A DNA stretch of 64,000 nt. Source: Zygaena filipendulae. Lineage: Eukaryota; Arthropoda; Insecta; Lepidoptera; Zygaenidae. The notes below the pieces were generated by a model. The model was not told the DNA's origin and did no database searches. It saw only the letters and a program-made list of their open reading frames with translations. The stretch is from assembly GCA_907165275.2 (NCBI GenBank), contig OU015673.1, positions 5,979,001-6,043,000 on the forward strand, read 5' to 3'. The translations under genes were made by a program, and so were the position numbers. Each line of letters begins with the position of its first letter. Position 1 is the first letter of the stretch. Positions 42,245 to 52,877 of this stretch are shown here, piece after piece.

Positions 42245-42487
42245 TAAAGAAAAGATTTGATAAATATTTAGGCCTTAAACCTAAGTTTAAAAAACACCCT
42301 GTAGGTATACGTATATATCACGATTGTGTTCGTATTTTCGCGCTGTTCTTGTCTAAAACTGAGCTTCCAGATATTTTACTTTGAGGCCCGTATTCCAGAA
42401 GGTGACTCAGATCACGTTTTACTTGAGATTAGTTTTAAGCTCCGATCATAACTCAAGTGTACATCTTATTATAGAATGCGTTTTAAG

Positions 42488-42587
42488 TTCTAATCACTTG
42501 AAAATAGTCTTGAGTAGGGATTCTGAACTCTGATTGGTTCTAATCAGTTGAAACTAGTCTTGAGTAGAGATTTTGAGCTCTGATTGG
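42488..42587. repeat. 50-bp tandem duplication
   Basis: Two units starting TTCTAATCACTTGAAAATAG and TTCTAATCAGTTGAAACTAG, both ending CTCTGATTGG. About 88% identical, in the left subterminal zone of the composite element. Confidence 0.85.
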
Positions 42588-42646
42588 TTGAGTGGTCTTG
42601 ACATGACAGACGTAAACAATGATCAAATCTTTGTTTTAGTATAGAT

Positions 42647-43003
42647 TGGATAGTCAAACGAACTTACCTGTAAGTGAAGTTCGACGACTATTAAACGATG
42701 TGATTCGCCCGAGAGATTACATATGATTACTTGTAGTAGCACGCGTATGTGCTGCCATCGTACACAATTTCAAAGCAACACACCTAAACAGAGAGAAAAA
42801 ATATCACTGTGTTGCTTGCGGGTAGATACATGCTTCATACACGTATTCAGTCGGCCATAGTTGAACCCATGCTATTTCGTGTAAATGGGTAAGATAAAAA
42901 CAAGAATTGATTAGGGTTTGGGTGGGACTGTAATCTCTCGGGCGAATCACATCGTTTAATAGTCGTCGAACTTCACTTACAGGTAAGTTCGTTTGACTAT
43001 CCA
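42647..43003. repeat. perfect 74-bp inverted repeat with 209-bp spacer
   Basis: 42647-42720 and 42930-43003 are exact reverse complements (left arm begins TGGATAGTCAAACGAAC and ends GAGAGATTAC). Full identity implies a recent or gene-converted structure. The centre of each arm also has the small palindrome CTTACCTGTAAG. Confidence 0.95.
42713..42843 (+). repeat. 131-bp block repeated inverted at 48155-48285
   Basis: Identical over its whole length to the reverse complement of 48155-48285 (starts GAGATTACATATGATTAC, ends CTTCATACACG). A shorter direct piece recurs at 43010-43052. Confidence 0.95.
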
Positions 43004-43052
43004 TTAAACTTCAGTGATTCGCCCTTCGAGATTACATATGATTACTTGTAGA

Positions 43053-43867
43053 TGTTTAAAGACCCACGAAATAGCAATAGCAAACATGAGAAAAGCAGTG
43101 AAGAATCGCAGTGATTAAAAATATTTTTTGTATTCGATCTAAGCGAGATCTTTAAATTCCAATGATTGATGAAAATCAAATTGATGTGAGCTGGTAATAA
43201 TCATTTACAAAATGATATACATTAATAATAGGATCATCACACAAGGCTAGCCTGTAAAAGAGAGCGGGCAAAAGTGTCAGACATGTCCATCGATTCTCTA
43301 TTATAAAATCTTGCAAATGTTTCATAACTGCTTGTTAAACCGGCTGTTGTTTTAATAACGTCAATACTCCCTCCGAGGCTATTTGCAGCAGAAGTGGAGG
43401 CCTGTCTCGTACTTTAAGCTTTAAAGACTGAAATCACAATTCAACTTTCTTTCAGAATTGCCTTTATCCATTGATTCAAGGACTGGGAACTTCTTTTTTT
43501 TTTTTTTTTTTCAAGATTTCTTATAAATATTGAACAAAAAATCACAATCAGATTTACGATCCACCGCAGAAACAGCTAAGTAGTGTTCATACATTCTTGC
43601 AAGACATATTGATGGCCTTTCACCAAACTACTAAACTGAAGATGTTTGGACTGGATTAACACCAGAAGTTTTAATTTGACCAGTTATATGTATGACTTTT
43701 GATCTAGTTTAATAATATTGCTAAGTCTAAACAATGAAAAAGTCTGAACCCTATGTGCTGTAACTAACGCTAGAATAGTAATTAGTTTTGTAGACAACAA
43801 TTCTAAAGAGAGGGTTGTATTACCAACAACTCAAGTAAACCCAAGAGTTGGGTACCAATTAGCTAAA
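43053..43867. other. no recognisable feature
   Basis: Contains an 18-base T run near 43493. No coding sequence seen. Confidence 0.4.
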
Positions 43868-44030
43868 TGGTCCAAAACTATGATGATGGATTATATTATT
43901 GTTAGTGGAGTATTGCTGTATCTTGGTAAAGGAAGGTGTAATTGTTATAAGTTTTTGTTAACACACTGTAACATTATTTTGGTGTACAATAAAGTGTATT
44001 CTATTCTATTCTATTCTATTCTATTCTACA
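43868..44030 (+). mobile_element. retroelement 3' end with a short TTCTA tail
   Basis: GTGTACAATAAAGTGTATTC runs into five TTCTA pentamers (43998-44027). Same tail chemistry as the giant pentamer array at 54286. Upstream limit arbitrary. Confidence 0.55.
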
Positions 44031-44179
44031 TTTAAAAAACAAAAAATGTTTAATTGGACGGCTATTGACCGTTAATGACCTCTGGAACTAAAATCAATGA
44101 CAGTGCTGATTTTGCTGTATTTATAGTACCAAATTTGGAGCCTGAAATGTAAGGAAAATATCATAAGGTTTTCCTTCAC

Positions 44180-45035
44180 GAAATAAAAGCGATTGTCTTA
44201 AAGAAGAGTTGTAACGCTTCGAGGTACCTATAAACAGTCAATGAAGCTAGCATAACATCTGCAGCTTCTGGTGGAGTGCCTTGCTTCATGAACGCCGCCC
44301 AGACACTACTCTGGCAGTGTAAGATTCTGATGCATCTTGTGTTTGGTTCAAGCCTGTGCAGGCTTCATCTGATATGATTTTCTGTATTACCTTAAATATG
44401 AGGCAAAACGGAGGGAAAGCGTAGAAAGAATACGATGACCAGAGAAAAAAGAAAGTATCCATCTTGAATCCGTCAGGGTCTCGATGCTATGAAGAAAATG
44501 TGTTACATTTTATATGTATTAACCCGACTAGGGTTTGGTAATTTTAGGATTACCAAACCTTCGGCAAATTTTACGGAAAGCATTGTCAGATATTTCTCAT
44601 CCAACCATGATAAACCATATCGGCGTGTACACGACGTGATTCAGCATCGTCAATGGTATTTGCCTTAGAGCTAACATAAGGAGCAAAGATAAATAAAACC
44701 CTTATTATCACACCACTGCTAAATTTCGCGACTCAAATCACTCATATTATGTGGAAACTGTTACAAATTCTCAGAAGGATTTGACAGTCTCAGTCATCTT
44801 TAGCGAAAAAATTAAGAATAGTAATCTATATGTTGAGTTAGGTATTTCTAAGCTGGATCACTGATCAGTTGCAGTCTCATTAGAACAGCAGACTCCCCAT
44901 AACCAGTACGAGATGCATCAAAATAAACTATTTGATAGTTGCCCGTACGAATAGATGCACTATTTCCATCAATATGGTGGAGCCACAAATTGAAATTTGC
45001 ATAAAGGAATCGCTGGACAAACGGACACAAGTAAA
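44180..45035 (-). pseudogene. DIRS-like tyrosine-recombinase retroelement, decayed
   Basis: Minus-strand peptides in DIRS order, from high to low coordinate. At 45030-44848 a frame with WLHHIDGNSASI and IVYFDASRTGYGES matches the RNase H TDAS..GWG motif. About 44661-44605 gives NTIDDAESRRVHAD, the N..AD..SR motif after RNase H. About 44440-44350 gives SYSFYAFPPFCLIFKVIQK, the YAFPPF connector. About 44300-44230 gives FMKQGTPPEAADVMLASL, the recombinase N-terminal helix region. The frames are broken by stops and shifts, and no catalytic R-H-R-Y set is visible. Recognition is from memory of arthropod DIRS-type proteins. The reverse transcriptase upstream is missing or replaced by a family A copy. 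Confidence 0.55.
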
Positions 45036-45065
45036 CCTATTAAATGGCTTTAAACTTTAGGTACA

Positions 45066-45250
45066 TAGTATAAAATGTCGTAAATGCTTCCGCTGTCTGT
45101 TCGCGATAAACTTAAAACTACTGAACGGATTTTCATATGGTTTTCATCAATAGATAGTGATTCATGAGGAAGATTTATATCTATAAATTATCCTGGAATC
45201 CCTGCTGAAACTTCGAAATTACCACGGGTGAAACAGCGGGGGACAGCTGA
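45066..45250 (-). repeat. family A repeat, A3 type
   Basis: TAGTATAAAATGTCG, GCTGTCTGTTCGCGATAAAC, AATAGATAGTGATTCATGAGG, end GCGGGGGACAGCTGATT. Confidence 0.75.
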
Positions 45251-46257
45251 TTTAAATAAATCCGGTCTTTCCGTTGCTTTTCTTAATCAAGAAAATACAA
45301 GAAAGAAACTGACCTTCACAGGATTCAAAGCGACCACGGCTTCTATACTTGTAAGATTATTCATCTCTGCAGGCATTAAGCATTCGTTAGTACCAGATTA
45401 GTGTTTATTTATCGGAAAACTATAAATAAACACTGTATGTGAATTATTGATGCAGAGATGCGTAAACCAGAGGTCCATGGTCATAAAACAGGATACTTGG
45501 TAACCTTTTGCCAGTTAATATAAAAGAACTTAAGACTGCCTGCCTGGCCACGGCCTGATGGCCCTGAAGGGCGATCGCACGATCGCTACCTGCGTCCACT
45601 ACTCGACGAGTTCTGCACTTCTGCTTCGCTTGAGTGCGGTGAAGAGGTGGTGGGGGCGCCGCCGTCGCAGGTACCCCCCTCCAGTTTAAAGAACTTAGTG
45701 TATCTGATGGTTTGTTTTGTGACTGAGGTTTGGCCTAGCCATCACAGTTAAAACCTGTCTGCCCTAGTCCCAGTTATAGCCTTCATAGGCTTTAAACTTT
45801 TCCGTAAATTATTTCCGAATAACAAACCGTCTCTTTTTCGATCATTTACATTATCTTTAACCCTTTACTAAGGGTTGATAATAGAAAAGTGCGCCGTGTC
45901 ACTGTCTCCGAAAAATGTATGTGACAGAATAATCTAAATAATCTACCTGCGTCACTCAGAGGTTTTTAAAAAGAAAATTTATTTATTTTACACGTTGCTC
46001 TTAATATCAGCCGTCAACAAGACCGATACTGTGTTAGCGACATGTCTAGTCGCAGACGAAAGAAAGAAAAGAAGACGACCATGGACGCATGTGCGTAAGA
46101 GGTAACAGTGGCGCAGTTTCAGTGGATGCGTGCAGCTCGGTACCAGAGTCCGAGTGAAGAGCATTGTTTGGGGTTTCTGTAACAAGATACCCAATAGTCC
46201 GTAATATATTAAACAAATCAGATAACAGACAAAAAAATAGCCTATACAGAATTTTAT
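45251..46257. other. unassigned, with GC-rich patch and a small hairpin
   Basis: 45400-45411 and 45423-45434 form a 12-bp hairpin (AGTGTTTATTTA). 45535-45685 is strikingly GC-rich (CGATCGCACGATCGC, GGTGGGGGCGCCGCC) and probably belongs to an unrecognised mobile element. No gene is called. Confidence 0.4.
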
Positions 46258-46429
46258 AATTCGACTCACAGACACCTGGATTATGATCCAGAATTAATTA
46301 ATTATTGTTAAATCAGGCAAGTGACTTAATAATATTGTTGTTAAATGTATGTTTAGGATGTCATAGGCTCCCGGACTATGATCCGGTTTTTTTTTTTTTT
46401 TAACATATAATTAGGTGAGTGATTTCAAT

Positions 46430-47660
46430 AAAAGAAATTCACGTCGTAGCCTCACGGACAACGATCGAGACTTATTTCAGAAATAAGAGATTCCGCAAAA
46501 CGGAATAGAATTCACGGGCAACGATCCAGAATTATTTTAGAAATAACAGATTCCGTAAAATGGAATAAAATTCACGTCGTAGCCTTCCGGACAATCATCT
46601 AGAGATATATAAGAAATAATAGATTCCTAAAAAAGGAATTAAATAAAATCACGTCGTTGCCTCCCAGACAACGATCAAGAATTATTTTAGAAATAAAAGA
46701 TTTCGTAAAAAGAAATAAAATTCACGTCGTTGCCTCCCGGACAACGATCCAGAATTATTTTAGAAATAATAGATTCCATCAAACGAATTATGATTCACGT
46801 CGTTGCCTCTCGGACAACGATTCAGAGTTATATTAGAAATAATAGATTGCGTTAAACGAAATAAAATTCACGTCGTTGCCTCCCGGACAACGATCCAGAA
46901 TTATTTTAGAAATAATAGATTCCATCAAACGAATTATGATTCACGTCGTTGCCTCTCGGACAACGATTCAGAGTTATATTAGAAATAATAGATTGCGTTA
47001 AACGAAATAAAATTCACGTCGTTGCCTCCCGGACTACGATCCAGAATTATTTTAGAAATAAGAATTTTTTTTTTTTTTTTTTTAAAACGAAATAAAATTT
47101 ACGTCGTTGCCTCCCAGACAACGACCCAGAATTATTTTAGAAATAAGAGATTTTGTACAACGAAATAAAATTCACGTCGTTGCCTCCCGGACAACGATCC
47201 AGAATTATTTTAGAAATAAGAGATTTTGTAAAACGAAATCAAATTCACGTCGATGCCTCCCGGACAACGATCCAGAATTGTTTTAGAAATAAGAGATTTG
47301 GTAAAACGAAATAAAATTCACGTCGTCGCCTCCCGGACAACGATCCAGAATTATTTTGGAAATAAATAATAGATTCCGTAAAACGAAATAAAATTTACGT
47401 CGTTGCCTCCCGGACAACGATCCAGAATTATTTGAGAAATAAGAGATTTTGTAAAACGAAATAAAATTCACGTCGTTGCCTCCCGGACAACGATCCAGAA
47501 TTATTTTGGAAATAAATAATAGATTCCGTAAAACGAAATAAAATTTACGTCGTTGCCTCCCGGACAACGATCCAGAATTATTTTAGAAATAAGAGATTTT
47601 GTAAAACGAAATAAAATTCATGTCGTAGCCTCCCGGACTGCGATCTAGAATTGTATCGTA
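46430..47660. repeat. 73-bp minisatellite, about 17 units
   Basis: Units begin ACGTCGTTGCCTCCCGGAC. Starts fall at 46441, 46574, 46651, 46724, 46797, 46870, 46943, 47016, 47101, 47174, 47247, 47320, 47397, 47470, 47547 and 47620, plus a shortened one near 46512. Spacing is mostly exactly 73; 77 where AAAT is added, and 85 where a T run is inserted (47066). Dimer-level repeats exist (146 bp at 46724-47015, 150 bp at 47320-47619). Diverged partial units precede it at 46270 and 46365. Confidence 0.95.
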
Positions 47661-48154
47661 CATTCCTTTCATACGGAGATCATCCTTACAGAATAAACTG
47701 GAGTATGAATAACGGAACGGTTTAAGCCTTGCAGGCCAAACTCATAGTACGACGTAGGGTAGGACTCATTCTTAACATTTTTAAACTAGGTCAAGTTAAT
47801 GCGACCGACTCGTGCGTCCGTGGTCGGCGCCAGCGGCAAGAATGCGTCGGGAACCATGCGGAAACGCGTGTTATTCAGTTTCAAAAACTAATTTTCCATA
47901 AAAACCTTCATATTGTTAATCCTCCTGCGATGGGTCTGGATGCACGTAGTCACTAATACAACTATTTCACTTGACCTATCACTATCATAATATTTCCTAT
48001 GTAATTTCAACTTTTTTCTTTACTTTCCTCTCGATTTCTTCTTATTTTCCATTATGTTTGCATTTTCCCATGCTGAAAATGATAAAACACTGAGAATACA
48101 ACACTAATATAAGCAGCAAAGGAAAAAGAGGTGCACGATGGCCGCGACACAAAA
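47661..48154. other. no recognisable feature
   Basis: Unassigned. A 75-codon frame at 47729-47956 has no known domain. Confidence 0.35.
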
Positions 48155-48285
48155 CGTGTATGAAGCATGTATCTACCCGCAAGCAACACAGTGATATTTT
48201 TTCTCTCTGTTTAGGTGTGTTGCTTTGAAATTGTGTACGATGGCAGCACATACGCGTGCTACTACAAGTAATCATATGTAATCTC
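48155..48285 (-). repeat. inverted partner of the 42713 block
   Basis: 131 bp, identical to 42713-42843 on the opposite strand, about 5.3 kb away. It lies 177 bp inside the right end of the composite element. Confidence 0.95.
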
Positions 48286-48662
48286 GAAGGGCGAATCACT
48301 AAAGTTTAATAGTACTTAAGCGTCGTTCTCGAATAAGGAAATAACTCAGATGATTGTTGAATGATGAATCTCGTTTCAAGTAAGGTTCTAAAATTAGAGC
48401 TTTACTTGAAATTAGTTTTAAAACTAGATTCATGACTTGAGTAACCTTTTGGAATACCGACCTGAGTGGCAGATCTACCTAAACGTAGCATGTCAAATCA
48501 GAACAATGCTGACGCGGTTACTGCATTTAATTATCTTCCATGTTTATTTCTACCCGCAGCTAAACCACTTCGTTATTTATGTGTTCCATTTCCATTTGAA
48601 GCTGAGAAACCGGAAAGAGTGGAATTAGAAACACTGTCAGTGCATCGTGAAGGCTGTTTGAC

Positions 48663-48898
48663 ATAATTTTTATTTTTAGTCCGTCCTGTAGATTTATAAA
48701 AAATATTAGACACGTAGTTTTTCTTTTTTCACGCAAGCAAGAAATAACAGAGACAGTGGAGTCGAAATGTCGCGTGACGTCACAAGCAGGTATAGTTTCT
48801 ACCTGCATATGAGGTTATGAGCCCCCATTCCTAAACTTTAATGCGCGTTAATTATATTTTCAATTATTTTCAATAATTTGAAGAAGCAAAATATAATG
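48663..48898 (-). repeat. family D MITE, copy 2 (partial)
   Basis: Shares TTTTTAGTCCGTC, GACACGTAG, TGACGTCA (48777-48784) and CCTAAACTTTAATGCGCG with 34344-34664. It ends where a family A copy begins. Confidence 0.55.
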
Positions 48899-49082
48899 TG
48901 GCCCGCTGTTAATTTTAGAGTTCCCGCGGGAATTCCGGGATAAAAAGTACCCTATGTCCTTCTCTGTACCCCTGACAACGTGCATGCCAAATTTCATCTA
49001 AATCCGTTCAGCCGTTTTTGCGTGATTTAGTAACAAACATCCAAATATCCACACTTTCACATTTATAATATTAGTAGGATTA
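48899..49082 (+). repeat. family A repeat, A1 type, head trimmed
   Basis: TGGCCCGCTGTTAATTTTAG, TTCCCGCGGGAATTCCGGG, CTGACAACGTGCATGCC, end TTTATAATATTAGTAGG. Confidence 0.8.
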
Positions 49083-49667
49083 TAGTTGTGACTGAACCAG
49101 TAGTTCGTTTGGTGACCCCAAGAGTACAGTAGCCATATTTGAAATAAAGATTCTTAAGATCACAAATGAAAAATTACAATTTTCTAAAGCGAGGTGGGAC
49201 CCAGTTTGTTCTAGGCTATATATAGTGTTATATTATCTGTGTTCTAGGCATACATATAGCTAGGTACATAAATAATAATAAAGTCTATCCAACAGTAGGT
49301 AAGTATGTACATTGTACATGTAAATTCACCTATACTTATTAGATACCTAGGTTGATTTATGATTGCAAAATAATACAAAACATCTTATCCGTGACCTGAC
49401 CTGAAAAACGAAAAATCTGCTTATAATTTATTTTAAGTACCTATCAAATTATGATTTCTCAATTCATCGCTGCAAATAAAGCTTTGAAAAATAATGAAGC
49501 TCATTTTATTGTAATAATCCGAAAACATCTATTGTTGATAGTAATGTGGGTTATACAAATTGAATCCCAAATTCGTAGTTTGTAAAAAATTCTGCCAGAA
49601 CCGAGCTGTTAATCATGGCAGGGTTCCGTGTTTATAAAATGAAAATTACGAAACGCGCTTAAAAATA
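49083..49667. other. no recognisable feature
   Basis: AT-rich; no gene seen. Confidence 0.4.
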
Positions 49668-49950
49668 TAGTTCCCTGCGATTTCACCCGCCTTAAATTGG
49701 GAGCTCTCGCTACTCGGAAGTATAAAAACTAGGAAGAAAGAAGAAAGAGAAGAAATTTACTTGCCAACCAACACAAAACTGACAACTGCGACAGTACAAA
49801 AATATTGACATCATGGTCCCGGCTCAGCATAATGCTATCTTACACACTTTACAGTGTGAGGCAGCGCTGGTTTTCAGCCGGAACCGCCCTATGTCTTTTT
49901 CTGTACCCCTAGCAAAATTACTTGATGATCGGTTGAGTTATGGTTGAGCG
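49668..49950 (+). repeat. family A repeat, A1 type, split by a retroelement fragment
   Basis: Head and first part 49668-49726 (CCCTGCGATTTCACCCGCC, CGGAAGTATAAAAAC). It resumes at 49885 CGCCCTATGTCTTTTTCTG and CCCCTAGCAAAATTAC. Confidence 0.65.
49727..49884 (-). mobile_element. retroelement 3' fragment related to 55956-56120
   Basis: The minus strand shares GCTGAAAACCAGC, GCATAATGCTGAGC and a C/G ACCAT block with the fragment beside the pentamer array. It ends in a TTC-rich tail (CTTCTCTTTCTTC). Inserted inside a family A copy. Confidence 0.5.
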
Positions 49951-49980
49951 TTCAAGGCATGACCCATGAGATTTTTTGCG

Positions 49981-50286
49981 TAATAGTCACCGATCTCATA
50001 TAAAAAGTAGATACACAATCAGCGTCAAAAAATGTCCTCATGAAATGAGCGCCCACTTGAACATTTGGGTGCGCTTTTAAATCAGTCGCATTCGTGCTCG
50101 TTTGAAAATTGTAAAAATCCTACATCTAGGACCCTAAAAAGGACGGAATTTCATATTTTCGGTAAGTACTATTGTAATACCAACCAACTTAACTACGTAA
50201 ACACGACTGTGGACAGTTTTTTAAGTGAACTTTTGTATGGGACTGTAGACCGGTATCTACTTTTTATATGGGATTGATGGTGATAG
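49981..50286. mobile_element. MITE with about 36-bp inverted ends
   Basis: Left TAATAGTCACCGATCTCATA; inverted right CTATCACCATCAATCCCATA. Both then read TATAAAAAGTAGATAC. Internal sequence non-coding. The right end abuts a T run that belongs to the next insert. Confidence 0.6.
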
Positions 50287-50478
50287 TTTTTTTTTTTTTT
50301 TTTTTTTAATTTAAACACCGAACCCAAGGAGCCTGCGAATATGAATATGTAACCACTTTCATCGAAACCGATTGGCGCGAGCGTGCTGCAGCCATGCACA
50401 TTCATTTGTGGATTCCTTGTGACCGAATAACTTTCACCGTACCGGAACGCACGGTCAACTCTCAAGTCTTAATACGGC
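50287..50478 (-). mobile_element. poly-A-tailed retroposed fragment, source unknown
   Basis: On the minus strand about 170 bp of GC-balanced sequence ends in about 18 A (50288-50306 as T). The body reads partly open (GESYSVTRNPQMNVHGCS), but I recognise no domain. Confidence 0.4.
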
Positions 50479-51039
50479 CGCGGTAAAAATATCTTGATGC
50501 ATTAAAGTTCTTAATTTGATTCATTATTTTTTACTACCAGTCACCGGTATACATAATACCTATGCACAATCAGCGACACGAAAACGTTCTCAACAGAAGA
50601 ACCACGCTTAAATCTTATAGGTATGTATGAATAATATGTATACGTACCTAGATTTTTTTTTGTAGTTTTTTTTTTTCAACAGGCTCAAGTGTGTATTTGT
50701 GTTTATTTAATCTTTATGAAAGTAGTTTCAAGCGTCGAGGCTTTCGAAATGACATCTGAATGAGACTGCGAATCTGAGAAAAATATAGAAAAAAAAAAAA
50801 TTATCTAGCTTTACTTAATACAGTTGCCAATCACTACGTAAAATAATAAAGCTAGTGTTTGTGGGACTCCGATCTGACCGATGACGTATATTGACACGTC
50901 AAGATGGTCCTCAGGAGAGAAATATGGTCAGAATTATGATTGAGGAAGAATGAATTTAGCAAATAAAGATCTATAGTCTCTGTATACCCCTCCAGGATAC
51001 ATCCGTGAGCTTATAAAAATAATGCTGGGACAGTATCAC
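50479..51039. other. no recognisable feature
   Basis: 50525-50600 echoes the inner part of the preceding MITE (CACAATCAGCGACACG). Otherwise nothing. Confidence 0.4.
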
Positions 51040-51225
51040 ACAAAACTGAGCCGAGCTTGTTCTAAACATAGTGACAGTTAATCTTCTTCGTTCTTTGTTG
51101 TAAATGCACCCAGACTCAGGATAATGACTCACTATTACGTTTACTCTGACGTAGGAATCGAATACACGACACCTGCACTAGAAATCATCTGGTTGGCTAA
51201 CCACTGGACCAACGGTGCTGGTGTT
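51040..51225 (-). mobile_element. tRNA-derived SINE of a second type
   Basis: The minus strand starts CACCAGCACCGTTGGTCC with an A box (GGTCCAGTGGTTAGC) and a B-box-like TATTCGATTCCTAC about 45 nt later, as in tRNA. The body continues GAGTCATTATCCTGAGTCTG. The 3' limit is uncertain. Confidence 0.5.
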
Positions 51226-52877
51226 TTTTTTTACAGTACACGGTAAACCAAGTCTTCTTCTTCTTCTTCTTTAATAATGGTGTCTATAATTATAATTTGC
51301 CAATGACAATGTTTCTTAATAAAAAAAATCTCTTCATCTACTTCTTCAATAATGGCGAAACGCCAATGACAATGTTAGATTGTTCCCCAAGTTAAAACAT
51401 GGCTCTCTTGAAAGCCAGTTACCTGCTCAGGGTCCAAAATAGATGCTGAAAAGTGACTGAAATGACGAAGACAAACGTGACACGCGTGTTTTCGGTACGG
51501 CTTTCACTCGTCAACAACCTAAACCAAGTCGGTTAGTTTGTTTTTATACAAAGCTATTTGGCCCTGACACTACAGAATGACCTAAAATTCAAACGTCAAC
51601 ACCAAAACCACATGGCACAGGTTCAAAAACCTTTTTTTATTTTTGAAAAACTAAAATTGTCGAAATTCTTTCGACCTTTAATAAACAACTTAGGCCAAAA
51701 ATCGGCATAATATCAATTTTATTTATTTTAAAAAGGTCGTCAAAATATGATTATGTATGGTGGATGGTTGGATGTTTGCTATAGAGTAACAAACATCCAA
51801 ACGTTTACATACATGAATAAGTTTATGTTTAATGCAGGAATGCCGGTGTACCTAACTGCGGGGAAGAACAGCTTCAGTATAGTAATTAAAACATAACCTC
51901 TCCATTCCATGCGTTTCATGAATGGTAATATTATATACGATTATGAATGATAGCTCGTTTTGCATCCTTGCCCGCAATTTCGACGTAATTTTTTTTTTTT
52001 AGATAAACCGACTTAACAAAAGAGAGCGGGCGCGCGGCTGGGTGTTTACGTACAATTTTCCTTTGAATCTCGGACTTATTCACACAATGTACAGTGTTTC
52101 ATTTCGTATCCGAATACGCCCCGAACGATGCTTCACATGTGTACATAATACTTAAGCCTACTCATACCCTTTTAATGTAGGTACATGGGTACCTTTTTGG
52201 AATCCCCCTTGGATTTAATACACACTCTATAATTTCTTTATTATCATGTTATTTTTTGTTTACACGAAACGTTTTGCCACCGGGTTTTCAAGTTATATCT
52301 ACTTGTTTTACCACCTTTAGATATAAACTAAACATATTAGCAAGCAGCGGAAGTGACGCTGAAAATGGAAACAAACGCAACATCCGGTGCCTGTATGTCA
52401 AGTTATTTTTTTGTTTTGAAATTTGCTGCTAAACAGCGCTTCAAAAATTTCAAGAGTATTTTTTAACTATAAATATTTAACTCAAGATGCAAAGCCTTTC
52501 TCAGATAAAGAATTTGGAAATAAAAATTTTTGATGAGTTCTAAGTTGTAAGTTTGCGACATTGTTGTCGATGCCATTTTTAGAAATGACTCAAGCCTTTT
52601 TTGTCTTCTTCATTTTCCACCGCAATAAGTGAAACAAACAATGATTTCTGAGAGAAAATTTATGACTTCCTTTCAACAAATAATTGAAAATCATAAAACA
52701 ACAATAATTGCAGGCATTTCAGCACTTAACAATACAAGACTGTACAAACTTCCTATCTATGCATCTATCCACATAAGTAAAATTGAAGTGTCCGTTTGTA
52801 ATTCCAAGTTAACAGCTTTTCACTAAATGCATATGAACCTATACGGTTCTTACATAAAAAGCAATTTAAAAAAAAAA
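51226..52877. other. no gene recognised
   Basis: (TTC)n at 51253-51272, and near 51740-51870 scraps resembling a family A tail (GGTTGGATGTTTG, AACAAACATCCAAACG). No supportable coding region in 1.6 kb. Confidence 0.35.

Larger units (their letters stand above)
42385..48462. mobile_element. possible 6.1-kb Harbinger-like composite element
   Basis: The left end is GGCCCGTATTCCAGAAGGTG; the right end, inverted, is GGTCGGTATTCCAAAAGGTT. TGA trinucleotides flank both (42382-42384 and 48463-48465). PIF/Harbinger elements make 3-bp duplications and have GG-starting ends. Subterminal zones on both sides share ATTAAAC, TGATTCGCCC and a 131-bp identical block in inverted orientation. The interior holds unrelated debris: DIRS remnant, family A, minisatellite. 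Two separate elements facing each other would look similar. A short translated motif ARVCAAIVHNF in the 131-bp block faintly recalls Harbinger nucleases but is not convincing. Confidence 0.35.

Noticed and set aside
42713..42843. Harbinger nuclease coding exon (ARVCAAIVHNF)
   Set aside because: The frame is closed within a few dozen codons, and a completely conserved 131-bp block does not show codon-like change; kept only as a remark.
47283..47567. 94-codon minus-strand frame in the minisatellite
   Set aside because: It repeats the same peptide with the 73-bp period; no independent evidence of coding.
46430..47660. CRISPR-like array
   Set aside because: No alternation of constant repeats and unique spacers; the whole 73-bp unit is repeated, and the genome is eukaryotic.
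46430..47660. Hammerhead ribozyme satellite
   Set aside because: I looked for the CTGATGA and GAAA core motifs in a hammerhead arrangement within the unit and did not find them.
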